From: Solanum dulcamara
Taxonomy: Eukaryota > Streptophyta > Magnoliopsida > Solanales > Solanaceae
DNA length: 64,000 bases
Assembly: GCF_947179165.1 (NCBI RefSeq)
Contig: NC_077243.1
Location: 49,058,501 to 49,122,500, forward strand
Reading direction: 5' to 3'
Positions 23,953 through 35,402 of the stretch are shown piece after piece. The notes under the pieces were generated by a model, which was given only the letters and a program-made list of their open reading frames with translations, had not been told where the DNA came from and did no database searches. The number at the start of each line of letters is the position of its first letter. The first letter of the stretch is position 1. Both the position numbers and the translations under genes were made by a program.

Positions 23953-25317
23953 TTTGTCCTTGGAATGTCTACAGATCGTATCTAGTAGAGTCTTGTCTAT
24001 TGGTGTGTTGTGCACCACATCTATAGATAGGAGGCTACAGGACACTTAGAATGTTACTTTCTTTCATATCTAAGATTGTGTGATAGAGCCAAGTCATAAG
24101 GAATGAAATTCCTCATACTACCGGTGATTTTAGCAGGAGGACCACATCGATAGAAGCAAGCAATTGACGATATCGGAAGTTACACAACACACAGGTAAGC
24201 AAAGGCACGAAAGACATATATCAAGTAAGGTATTGAAATGCGATTGACATATACAATTGAAAAGTGAAAGGAAAGGTAAACAGGAAAGTATAATAGGTGT
24301 AGCTCGAGTGGACATAAGAGGTAAGTCCATTTCCATACTGTTAATTGTGGGCGCCCTGTGTGGCTGCAATATGAGATGATATGAATATATATATATGCCC
24401 TGGGTGGCTGCGATATGATATGATACAAATATGTGTGCCCTGTGAGGCATTGTTGGTATTTTCTGCATGCAGGTGTTGAGATAGTAGAAAATACAGAGGA
24501 AACTCTGCCCAAATTTTCATAAAAATAAAAAGAGAATGAGATATAGGGCTATAGTATGTCTAGAAAGGGTGTGCTCACAACAATGATAAGATTTGACTAA
24601 ACAAGTATGGCTGACCTCGAGAAATGAGTTAATTGTTGAATTAATGGCAATAGAAACTAGGAGGTCGATACTGATATAGTATAATGAAGTTGGAAAAGAG
24701 CTATAAGCCAAAGAAGATGACTTAGAGAAGACTGATAGATCGGGATAAAACGATATAGTGAGGCATCTCCTGAATTGATACATAGGGATAAACTATGACA
24801 AGTTATAGTTAAAGGAAGTAACAGTATGATTAAGACAAGAGTACGAGGGATAAAGAATTGTGACGGATATAAAGTGTTAATAAGACAGCTTGTGAAACAT
24901 TAAAGGTAATACTAGCTAAGAAGGGTAAGTAGCCCATAGTAAGAATCGTGAAGAAGGTCAAGCGGTGTTATACTATGGGACTGAGTGCGAATAGGGTACC
25001 AGGTGAATGTAACAAACACCGTTATGAGAATAAGTAAAGTGTAGTAAGGAATTAATAGAAGATATGACATGGTCCATGTAAATGGAATATAGAGATAGGT
25101 GTGGAATGGAAAAGCAAGCTATGGAACAAATAAGGGAGATTTATCAAGTTTCGTAAGGAAAGTTTCGAATAAAGGTTATATGATGATGAAAAGGATAGCT
25201 AGTGTGGAAATAAAGGGTAATATGGAATTCCTTACACCCAACCAAAAATGGAAATGAGCTGAAGGAATAATACAGAAGTTCTAATAGAGGCACTCAAAAT
25301 AGATGTAATTAATTAAA
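23953..25317 (+). other. Element C interior, non-coding
   Basis: There is no gag or pol similarity. 24330-24500 matches A's 6870-7020 on the opposite strand, with phrases GGCGCCCTGTGTGGCTGC and GCCCTGTGAGGCATTG. A minus-strand frame at 24517-24783 (88 codons) corresponds to the frame at 6619 in A. The rest is purine-rich and unassigned. Confidence 0.6.
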
Positions 25318-27437
25318 AGGACTAAGTTATTGTCTAAGAATTCGAGTAATAGTATAGTCATTCTAGCTGCCCTCTAAATGCCATTAGGGGCTACACTAAT
25401 TATATCTCGAGGTTCCTAGACATATACCAAAGTAAGACTATTCACTTAAGAGTTCCAGAGAAACAGTTTGACTATTATAGGAATTCAATACTTAGAAGTA
25501 ATTAAGAGATGTTTCAGAATGGAGTTATCTCGGAGTTCAGATCAGATTCAACTACAACTAAAACAAGGACATGCCCAAAAGAAGAAAGAGAATAAGCTCT
25601 ATATGGTCTGTACTTTCCTTCCGGTGATCTTCTTATACATATTTCATACCCGGCCCTTCAGGGGGCTTGGTGAACCACTATGGCATTGTAATCTCATTTT
25701 CGTATCAAATACATCTCAATGGAAATGAGAGATAGCTTCCTATACATTACATTCTGACATATAGAAGCCCTACTAGGCAATACTTAATCTTCACAGGAAC
25801 TCTAATACTGAACGGTAGATAGGGGTTATGAGGCGTACTCAAAATTCTGGGAATTAAATTATCCCCGTACTTCATATATAATTCACTTAAGGCTAAACAT
25901 TGCCAAAAGGAAAGAAAGATAGTTTTACGAACTTATACCAAAACATGCCAAGAGAAAGCTTTACATACCTCTTGGGAGTTACCCTTTATCCTGCTCGCCT
26001 CGTCGTCTTCTGAACCTATTCAATATGAAAGTAATACGAATATCAACTACTCTTAACTTTTCAGTATCTGAGGTTACGCCTTAATGTTAATGGAATCTAT
26101 TCCCTTAGTCGTTTCCTCGACTAGTTCTTTAGTTTGTTAAGGCGTTAACGAAAATTGGGCAGCACCTCCCCTATAATGTGCCCTATCCGAATTCCCAACC
26201 ATGTCCTTAGCACCTGCAGCCAAACAACAACACAACCAGCAGCCCATGCATATACATATTAAGACAACATTACACAATATACACCCCCAACAATTCACTT
26301 GAAACTAAGATATCAAAACTAGAGTTTTTAATCTTTCTTTCGCGAAATTTTTAATTGCCAAGCGGAGGGTCGTGTGACTGCAACCAGCAGCCCCTCATGC
26401 CCTTATCAACATACATTCCAGCACCCTAACAACTCACCACACAACCATCAGCTACACACCACAAGCGCAACACCTTATTCGATTACAATTAACTATAGCG
26501 ATTTCAATTTCGATTATTTCGAACGCCGAACCTTTCGAACCTTTTCCCCAACTTCCAGAAGCTCCTAAGAGGTGTAATACACTCTAATTTATCCTCATAA
26601 ACTTCAAATTAAAGGGGAAGAACTTACCTTTCCCGAAATTGGCTAAAACTAGCCAAAATTGCGCCTCGGAATTTTTTTAAACGTGCTGAACCGTCATGGC
26701 AGCTTGCTGTCTGTTTTTTGGCTGCACCGAACTCTAATTTTATACTACTAATACTTCCATATCATCGTAGTATACGCTAATTAATTAATTTCTGGAACGA
26801 AAACAGGACTTACCTATTTTTCTCCCAAAGCCGTCGCAATTTTCTCTCCTTAGCTTTACGTTTTTTTTGTTCACGTTGCTGCTGGAAATTTTGATGAACA
26901 AGCTGAAGTTTGAGATACATATCACTTATATGGGTGGTCCCAAGGGGTGACACGTGTCAGCCCCTAAGGGGGACACGTGTCCAGCCCCTATTGGGCCACC
27001 GTGTCCACGCACTCCATGTGGGGCTGCCACATGGCAGTGGGGCCCACCCCCCCAAGCAGGTGGGTCACCTATTTGACCCCAAGCAGGTGGGTCACCTGCT
27101 TTCTTATTCGTGGGTTCGTAATCTCGTTCGTAATCTCGTCTCACTTTAAGAGCCTATGAAATCCTTGCTACGTAGGCTTGGTATGTAATCCAATAGCCTA
27201 AGTATGTAAGACTTCCAAGTTAGTAGCCTACGTAGGTAAATCGAGTCCTACAACTCATTACTTGGCCTCCAATTCCTTTCGGATTCTTATAATTCCACTT
27301 CCAACCTTCTCTATTATGGGGTATCACATCCTCCCCTACTTGGATTCATTTGATAGTATCGTAGCATATTCGGCTCACATGATAAGGTCTAAAGAACTTA
27401 TGAGACATTCCGAGTTTTAAAAGCATGGGGTGTAACA
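25318..27437 (-). repeat. Truncated minus-strand large-LTR fragment
   Basis: From about 25318 the sequence follows the minus-strand LTR (compare 49745 onward) to its 5' end GGGGTGTAACA at 27437. The 3' part of the LTR is missing and the left side is fused to element C. It is not followed by a polypurine tract, so it need not be D's own LTR. G-box motifs lie at 26940-27035 and a pair of AGCAGGTGGGTCACCT repeats at 27055-27100. Confidence 0.75.
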
Positions 27438-27847
27438 GCGGATGACATTCCATATACCATCATCCATCCATGGAGTGAAAAATGAGTCTTATAGCCAAGG
27501 TCGTGTTGTGGAATCTTCGACCTCGTGTATTACTTCTTTCCATCTTTAGACGACATCAGCTGGTACCCTTACCTTTTAAATTTTGCTTTTTGCCCATCAG
27601 AGTTGGCTACCAAGTGGTGTCGAAATTCCCTCACACCAATGGCCTGTATAGTCGTTCCATAGTTTGCCTACCATTAACCAGTATTATGTTGACGAACTAT
27701 GGCATACAAGTGCGCCATCTATTAGTAATTAGCTAATCCTGCTTGTTTTGCTTAAGCCTTTTTTATAATTCCTTTAACGTAACTTATAACACTCTAGGTA
27801 CATAATCTCATGTCATTGTCTCGCCGCTAGTTCGAATTCCTCTATCT
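27438..27847. other. Element D interior, left part
   Basis: About 400 bp resembles the left interior of element H (GCAATTAGCTAATCC-type block). No coding similarity is visible. The plus-strand frame at 27482-27736 is antisense to the element and unsupported. Confidence 0.5.
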
Positions 27848-27965
27848 CGTGCGATAATTCCAATACTAACGCACCAGATCCTACCAAAATTCCAAAGTTA
27901 AGTGTGCTTGGGCGAGAGTAATACTAGGATGGGTGCCCCCCCGGGAAGTCCTTGTGTCACGTTTC
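27848..27965 (+). repeat. 5S rRNA-like segment in element D (antisense to the element)
   Basis: About 118 bp follow plant 5S rRNA from CGTGCGAT to past the C box. AGTTAAGTGTGCTTGGGCGA, TAATACTAGGATGGGTG and GGGAAGTCCTTGTG cover the A box, intermediate element and C box regions. Several substitutions in the 5' half and a run of C after GGGTG show it is not a functional rDNA unit. It is on the plus strand while D reads minus, opposite to the arrangement in A. Confidence 0.9.
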
Positions 27966-30500
27966 ATTGCAATCCTTGCAATAATGTGCAAGGCACTCAA
28001 CTTATCCCAAGATTTACCTTAGCGGTGTCTCGCTAGTCTTTACATTTTGCCTTGCCCTTTCCTATTTTATCTTTCAACCGGTATCGAGGTAGATATTTAG
28101 TTCCACCATGACCATGTCCTTTTTGGTCATTTAATTTAACTTCTCTTTGTATTTCTCTGTAACATGTCCAAAATATCATAACCCCTTTTCCTTATGTACT
28201 CTTCCGCTTGGTCTTATGTTGTATATATATATATATTCATAAGTTGCACAACTACTTTTATACAACCGGCATGAGGTAGATGCATTCTTTTTGTTTCCTG
28301 GTTCATCTTGCTTTACATATCACTTCCACACCAGAGCTTGCTCGCGCTAACGCTATTCTGTCCTACCCCTTTTTCTTTTTCTTTTTTTTCCTTTGGGTAC
28401 TCCTTGGTCTCCTCATTTTCTTACCGTAGGAGGTTTTCTATTCTTTCTTCTTGCTACCTGTATGTCACATCTCGATAGCCAACAACTCTATTGCCATGTC
28501 TTAGTCTTTACTTAACCATGGCCTTACTACCCTTTACATGGTCCTTAGATCGCTCCGTCTTACTCTCTTATTTTGTTCGCCCTTTTTTATAAGCACTCAT
28601 CCATTATGGTCTCTGTAATGGTTCTCCACACGGTCTCAGATATCATGGATTCTATCCATTTATTACTTGTCTTTAGTCCTTGCTAACTCGAGCAAGCATG
28701 GGATCTCGCTTAAAGTTTAAGCGTTCCCGTTAACATGTGATAGTGTCAGTCGACTTCATCTCACACTTATATTTCTCTTGTCCACTTCCCCCTTTTAGGG
28801 TGTACCCATGTCATCCTTTCTTTATTTTCAACTGTTCATACGCATATGATTCTGTTCCAACACATTTGACATACTGCACCATATCTACACCTTCTGTTAG
28901 GTCATCTATACTTTAGGTTGCCCCTGTAAGAAACCTTAATACAACAATGGGGTACTTAGAATTCTCGATAACTAGTATCCAATCTAGTCACAATCTAGTC
29001 AAAGTACGGGTACTCGAGCCATATAATTAATGTAGTAGTTTCTCCAGAGCCACTTTCCTTTCTTCCCCATCAGTGATTAGCTAACGCTCATAATCGTTTC
29101 AACTTCTCCATTCAGAAGTACTTGTACTCCAATGACCTGTGTTTCTAGCTCTGCTATAACACTATCTTCAAGCAGTGGATACGACTTGTTCCCCTTAATG
29201 GAATCGCAATGCATCAATAGTTTTGGAGATCTACCTTTCTCATCCTTGAGGGGTATTTATATTTTCCACGGTGGAATCACATATTCATAATACTTCTTTA
29301 AATCTCATAAGCTTTTATCCTTGTCAGGTACCTGAGGTTAACTTCCAATTCTCCTTAGTCTCATGTCAATTTTTACTTTAATATTAGTCTTATCTTCTTT
29401 CCTTTTCACACTACACCTTCAGTTCTTAGCTATCTATTCCCTTTTTCATTTGATACTCATACTTAATTGATCACGTCTATCTTGAGTACTTCCTGTAGTA
29501 GTCCTTCTATTCTTTTGGTCCATGGCCATTTTTGCGCTCGAGGAGTTTCATGTTACCCCTATATCCCTTGGGAAAATCATTCTTTGGTATTACCGACCCT
29601 TCTCCATCCTTCTAGTATGTTATCCAATATATAAAGCACATGATTTGGGACAGCCCATAAGTTCATGTCTTCCGTCCATAGGTTATTTTGGTCTCTTAAT
29701 AACTAATAAAGGTTAACATAAAGCATCCTCTAACCACTACCAAAAGGAAATTAAGGTCCAACAAGCACCATAATACAGTTTAGTGCCTAACTCGTATGGT
29801 TTCCCTCTAGGTTCACTCTTGAGTCATGAGCAACCTATCCCGTTCACCACTAATGGTTGAGGGTTCTATACTTTCCCTATCAAAGTTGAACCCAATTGCT
29901 GGACACCTTGTTCTAACAAGAGTTTTCTTTCAACTTAAGACTTCCTAAATAAACATGGTCCCCCTTTCCAACAACACAAAAGGTACCCCTACAACTTTAA
30001 TTCATCATAATAAGGTACTCCGTATCAACTTCTAGACCATATGATGAACCTGTATCTCATTCCTTTCTATTCCTAAAAAACAATTGACAGAGTTTCGTCT
30101 ATATTCCTTCTTATCCCAAACTTGTACTCAAGAAATACCAACAATGCCATGCGAGGCCAACGTATATATACATCCATATCATACTATATCACAACCGTAA
30201 TGCCTCACAAGGCCAATATGTACATGTGTTTATAGCATCTCAGTTTACAGCCACACAGGACTTCCTATATCAAACCGAACCAAAACGAACAAATTTCCCC
30301 ATATAGCCAACAAAACTATACCTATCACCCTCCTATACCTGTAGTTGATCAGTCCCCAGTTCGACCCGATGATATAGGAGGTGAAGTGTGCTCTCCGTCT
30401 CCATCCAGTTGCCACCTGCTTGTCTGTCCCTCATCGTCTTCCTCGCTTCAATTGAAAAGACATAGATAACTAGGTAATTCCTGGTTCACTGAAGACCAAG
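27966..30500. other. Element D interior, central non-coding part
   Basis: 2.5 kb has no protein similarity I can recognise. Blocks are shared with A (28720-28850 vs 5810-5940) and H (28040-28080 vs 57110-57150; 29990-30030 vs 58430-58490). It has pyrimidine-rich runs (28370-28400) and a short TA run (28221-28236). At 30140-30250 it repeats AATGCC..GCGAGGCCAA / AATGCCTCACAAGGCCAA. Confidence 0.5.
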
Positions 30501-30640
30501 ATAAAGGGCTAGAATATGCTGTGACACTTGCCATGAAAGCCGGTCGGACATAGTGCTCTGTCATGAGAGTAGCTAGTGTGGCTTCTAGAGCTAGCCACTT
30601 CCCTGGTCGTCAAATGCTCTAGAAGCTCTATCATTGAGCC

Positions 30641-30802
30641 CTACGAGGGATCAGTCTCTATAACATAATCAGGGTCTTCGGAGGGATCAGTCTCAATCGA
30701 ATAACTAGGGCTCCACCTGCTTGGTCCTGGAGCTTGAGGTCCCATGTGTACCCTGGGGGCCTTCTCCACACCCCCTCTATTGTCTAGAGTTGGTCTCTTC
30801 AT
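30641..30802 (-). pseudogene. Small ORF relic in the gag position of element D, unknown product
   Basis: On the minus strand an ATG at 30802 opens 53 codons (MKRPTLDNRGGVEKAPR start) ending at TAG. Reading through the stop, the frame continues about 40 more codons to a second TAG near 30510. It contains a short acidic repeat, IETDPSEDPDYV followed by IETDPS. It begins about 250 bp inside the primer site, where gag starts in A and B, yet has no resemblance to gag and no zinc knuckle. It may be a lineage-specific small ORF or the start of another captured sequence. I do not recognise it. Confidence 0.45.
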
Positions 30803-31055
30803 TTTTCACCTCAACCTGTACCCTCTTGCAAGAAAGGAGATTAGAAACAAGTTTCCCTTAGAGGTATTACCGTACCCTTAGTAGACCGTTAAGGAGGGAT
30901 TATCCTAATAGAAAAGCTCTATCACACGATCTAAGACAAGAAAGAAAGATAACATCCTAAATGTCCTATAACCTCCTGCTTATAGATGTGGTATACCACA
31001 CACCAATAAATAAGACTCTACTAGACATGGTCTATAGACATTCCAAGGAAGGACC

Positions 31056-31067
31056 GCTCTGATACCA
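31056..31067 (-). other. Primer binding site, element D
   Basis: Minus-strand TGGTATCAGAGC, a perfect initiator-Met-tRNA type site, lies four bases inside the LTR end. Confidence 0.88.
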
Positions 31068-31071
31068 CTTC

Positions 31072-33613
31072 TATCATGACCCAACCCCGTCGGCCGTAAT
31101 GGGTGCCTAAACTGGACACTCACATATACCTCTGCTAATTACAAGTAAACCTGTCCCCTGTTTAAGTTATAATGCAACAATAGGCATGATAATATATAAG
31201 CCGATGAGACTGTCGTAACATATAAGAACAACTGTACACACATACATATATCACTCACATATATGTCCACCGACCTTTAAGAGTAAGAATAGTAACATAA
31301 GGCGGGACAGGGCTCCCGCCATACCTATAACAAATAAATATACACATCAAGGGTTAGTACCAAAATCTAGGCTCTGGTACAAAGGAGCACATCTGAACTT
31401 CTGAGTGGGACTCCTAAGCTGGCGGATCCTCAAGGTGTGAGTTTGTACCTGTGGGCATAAATGCAGCCCCCTAAAGAAACGGGGGTTAGTACGACATACG
31501 TACTGAGTATATAAAGCATAACTGGAAATATATCTGAAATAAAAAGAGTTAGGGGGATAAATTCTTTATGTAAGAGAACACTATACCTGTACCTTGTAAA
31601 TCATAAAAACATGCATGCTCATATTATACAATATAGCCGGCCCTTTTAGGGACTCAGTGAATCATAACTGTAGGACCATCATCGGGTCTGGCGCCATCAC
31701 CACTTTATCACATCACATCATCATACATATATATATACATACGTACCCGGCCCTCTAGTGAGGGACTCGGTGAGTCATTCATGTTATTGTATTATCATTT
31801 CCTCATATAGAGTACCCGGCCCTTTAGTAAGGGACTCGTTGAGTTGTTCATGTCATTGTACTATTATGTCCTTATATAGCATACCCAACCCTTTAGTGAG
31901 TGACTCGGTGGATAATGCAGTGAACTGCGCACGATTACGTACCTGGCCCGGGACTTAGTGATAAAAGGGTTATCGTATACACGAGTAGAGTAGTGAGTAA
32001 CCATATACAATTTAAATCATTATCAAGACTCAATGAAGTAGTAAATATGAATTCTCATTTGAAAATCAGGACGATAGTCATATCAATCATCTCTCGAATA
32101 TCACCATTGTTCTTATCAAAAGAGTCTTAGAAATCATAGGCATTTTAGATCATATCTGAGACTCGATGGAATACTCAAATGTGCTATCATTCAAAAACCA
32201 AGACAAGAGTCATAGCAAGTACCTTTGGAGTGTCATTATGGTTTGCATCAAAGTAGCACTTTTGAAATCGTCCACTCGTATCAAGGTGTAATAAAATATA
32301 TTTGGAATTCAAGAAAATGTCCATCTTAGTGGCTCTCGGAATGGGGACTTCCTTGGGATCACATATGCTTCGTCTATTTGTTTTATAAAGTTCATGCCAA
32401 AAAGAAAAAAAAAGAAGATTAACTTTACCTACTTACTACCTCCCAAGGTATAGAAAAACTTGAGAAGCCATAGTTCTATCATTGAAAGAGTTCTAGCTTA
32501 AAGGAGTGAATAAGATTCATGTTTTATACCACAACATAAATTATATCAACTTAGGATGGTTGGATGCTTTCACATGAATCGAGGCAAAAGAATATAAGTT
32601 CTAGGAAATTAAAATGTTAGCCATCCTAGTATACTTAATAATAAGAGTTGTTTGTAGACTTCGGCATTCTTTGTCTTTTGGCTTTCTATGGGTCATGCCA
32701 AAAGAAGGAAGAGAATAAGCTTTACATATCCTCTACTTTTCCTCATAGAGTCATTAAATACATATACTGTACCCGGCCCATCATGAGCTCGATATCATAA
32801 CTTTCTCATTGCTTTACCATACAATCATATAACGTACCTGGCCTATGATGGGACTCAGTGAGTAAACAAAGCATTACAACATCGTACTTATGCCAAAGAT
32901 ATATCAAGAGGAAAGAAGGGTAGTTTTACATACTTGTGCCAAAAATATTCCAAGAGAAAGTTTCACATACCTTTTTCGGGATTAATTGAAATTCGACTTG
33001 CCTTGAAACCTCCTTAACCTATTTGACATGAAAGTAATACTAAGATTAATAGCCTTTCACTTTTCAATATCCCACTCTACAACCAAGTACTAATAGGAGT
33101 TATTTACTTATCCATTACCCTCGACTAGTTTGTTACTAGTTTCGATGCTACCAAAAATCGGGCAGTATTTCCCCTGTAACTTCAACATCCTCGAGATTTC
33201 GACTTGGCCAAAATATCAACAACCATACCAAAAACAAAAAACAGCTGCATATTTACAAGTAAATCACTTCAATATTACCCAATACAAGCTCCAAACTACG
33301 ATACCAAAATAGAGTTTTTAATCTTTATTCCGCAAAATCTTTAACCATACCAAATGGAGGGTCGTGTGGCTAAAACCAGCAACACCCACACCTCTTTTAG
33401 AATACTTTTCAGAACTGCAACATACAAACCAACCAGCTTCAACCACAGCACCACAAGCATGACACACTACGCAACTTCGGTTTAACTACTACGATTTTAA
33501 TCTAGTTTGTTTCTAGCGTCTAGCATCCTTATGCAATTTTTTCACTTCCAACCTTATTTAAGACATGTAATATACCTCACAACCACATCATAATTTCCAA
33601 TTTGAAAGAGAAA
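31072..33613 (-). repeat. Element D 5' LTR, 3' part
   Basis: Starts TATCATGACCCAACCCC, a mutated form of TGTCACGACCC. It has the module array at 31635-31960 with clear CCCGGCCCTCTAGTGAGGGA units. It runs to AGAAA at 33609-33613, where the nested block begins; the LTR resumes at 38726. Confidence 0.85.
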
Positions 33614-34260
33614 TGTTACGACCCAACTCCATAGGCTGCGATGGGTGCCCGAACTGGACACTCGTGTATACCCTTGCTAACCATAAGTAAACCTATCTCC
33701 TATTTGAGTCATAGTGTGCCAACAGGCAAGATAATATATAAGCCGATGAGGCTATCATAGCATATCAGCACAACTGTACATATGATATATACACAACTCA
33801 CATACATGTCCACAGACCTTCAAGAGTAAGAACACTAACATAAGGCGGGACAAGTCCCCTTCCGTACCCGTGAACAAATAAATATATACATCGAGAGTTA
33901 ATACCAAAACTAGGCTCCGATACTATGGAGCGCTTCTGAACTACTAAGTGAAACTCCTACGCTGATGGATCCCCAAAGTGTACATCTGTACCTATAGGCA
34001 TGAACGCAGCCCCCCGAAGAAAGGGGGTCAGTACGACATATGTATTTACTACGTAAAGCATCGACATCATAAGGAAATTACAGTTAGCATAGCGATGCAG
34101 GGGCAAGTGTGACATCTAATCATTTACTGTACCTGTAGCTTATAACATAAGGTCGTACATACTATCATTACGTACTGTACCCATCCTGTTTGGGGACTTG
34201 GTGTAACGACTACGTACCTCTGTTATCATAAGCATCTGTATACTATTAGTGTCATCTCAT

Positions 34261-34875
34261 ATAATAATGCCGAGGAACATACGGCCCGATCCATATACCA
34301 TATAATAATGCCGAGAAATGTTTAGTCCGATCCACATATCATATAGTAATATCGAGGAACGTTCAGTCCAATCCACATATCATATAGTAATGCCGAGGAA
34401 TGTTTGGCCCGATCCGTATATTATATAGTAATATCGAGGAACATTTGTCTGATCCATATATTATATAGTAATACCAAGGAACGTTCGGCCCAATCCATAT
34501 ATTATATAGTAATACTAAGAAATGTTCAGCCCGATCTGTATATTATATAGTAATGCCGAGGAATGTTCGGCTCAATCCGTATATTATATACTAATGCTGA
34601 AGAACGTTCGGCCCAATCCATATATTATATAGTAATGCCAAGGAACGTTCGGCCTGATCCATATATTATATAGTAATGTCGAAGAATGTTCGGCCCGATC
34701 CATATATTATATAGTAATATCGAGGAACATTCGGCCTGATCCGTATATTATATAGTAATGCCTAGGAATTTTGGCCCAATCCGTATATTATATAGTAATG
34801 CCGAGGAACATTCGACTCAATCCTTATATTATATAGCAATGTCGAGGAATGTTCGGCCCGATCCGTATATTATAT
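34261..34875. repeat. 41-bp minisatellite, 15 copies
   Basis: Fifteen units of 41 bp (615 bp) with core TAATGCCGAGGAATGTTCGG followed by CCCGATCCGTATATTATATAG. Units differ by scattered, mainly C/T and G/A changes. The array lies in the LTR where other copies carry the CCCGGCCC...GGGACT modules and is flanked by such modules (34180, 34880). I saw no other copy of the unit in the window. Confidence 0.92.
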
Positions 34876-35402
34876 ACCGTACTCGGCCCTTTATGGGACT
34901 CGATGTCATCATATCATCATATACCATACCCGGCTCTTTATGGGACTCGGTGAAAGATGTATTATAGTATACACGAGTAAGGTAGTGAGTAATCATATAC
35001 AATCTAAATCATTATCAGAGACTCGATAATGTAAGAAGATTAAACTATCGTCTGAGGACCAGAATAGTAGTGTAGCCATCTCGAGTGCCTTTTAAATTCC
35101 ATTAAGGCCTATACCACTTAGGATCTTGGGGACCCTAGACATATACTAAAGTAATACTAACAATTCATAGAATCAGGGATACCCGTCGTCACATAGTCCT
35201 TAGAACTAGGAGCTTATATATCTATTACTTCTCAACCTATGGAGTTCAAGGAAAGTAGTTCAACCTACTACAAGAGTTTGACATTCAGAAGTGAATAAGA
35301 GATATTATATTTAGGAATTAAGAGTGGAGTTACCCAGAGCTCGTATCACATTTTACTTACAATTAGGACATGCCAAAGGAAGAGAAAGAATAAGCTTTAC
35401 CT

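Larger units (their letters stand above)
20345..25317 (+). mobile_element. Element C: plus-oriented large-LTR element with one LTR and a short interior
   Basis: An LTR (20345-23934) is followed by a primer site (23939-23952) and an interior of about 1.4 kb on the plus strand. There is no gag, although A has gag between its primer site and the module matching 24330. No polypurine tract or second LTR follows. Near 25318 the sequence passes into an LTR fragment of opposite orientation, so the 3' half was lost by rearrangement. The right boundary is approximate. Confidence 0.78.

Noticed and set aside
27848..27965. Functional 5S rRNA gene
   Set aside because: Several substitutions and an altered C-rich stretch before the C box. 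It is isolated within a retrotransposon and not followed by a usual T-run terminator and rDNA spacer.
34261..34875. Regular 41-bp repeats resembling a CRISPR array
   Set aside because: Units are head-to-tail without unique spacers and lie in a plant LTR; it is a minisatellite.
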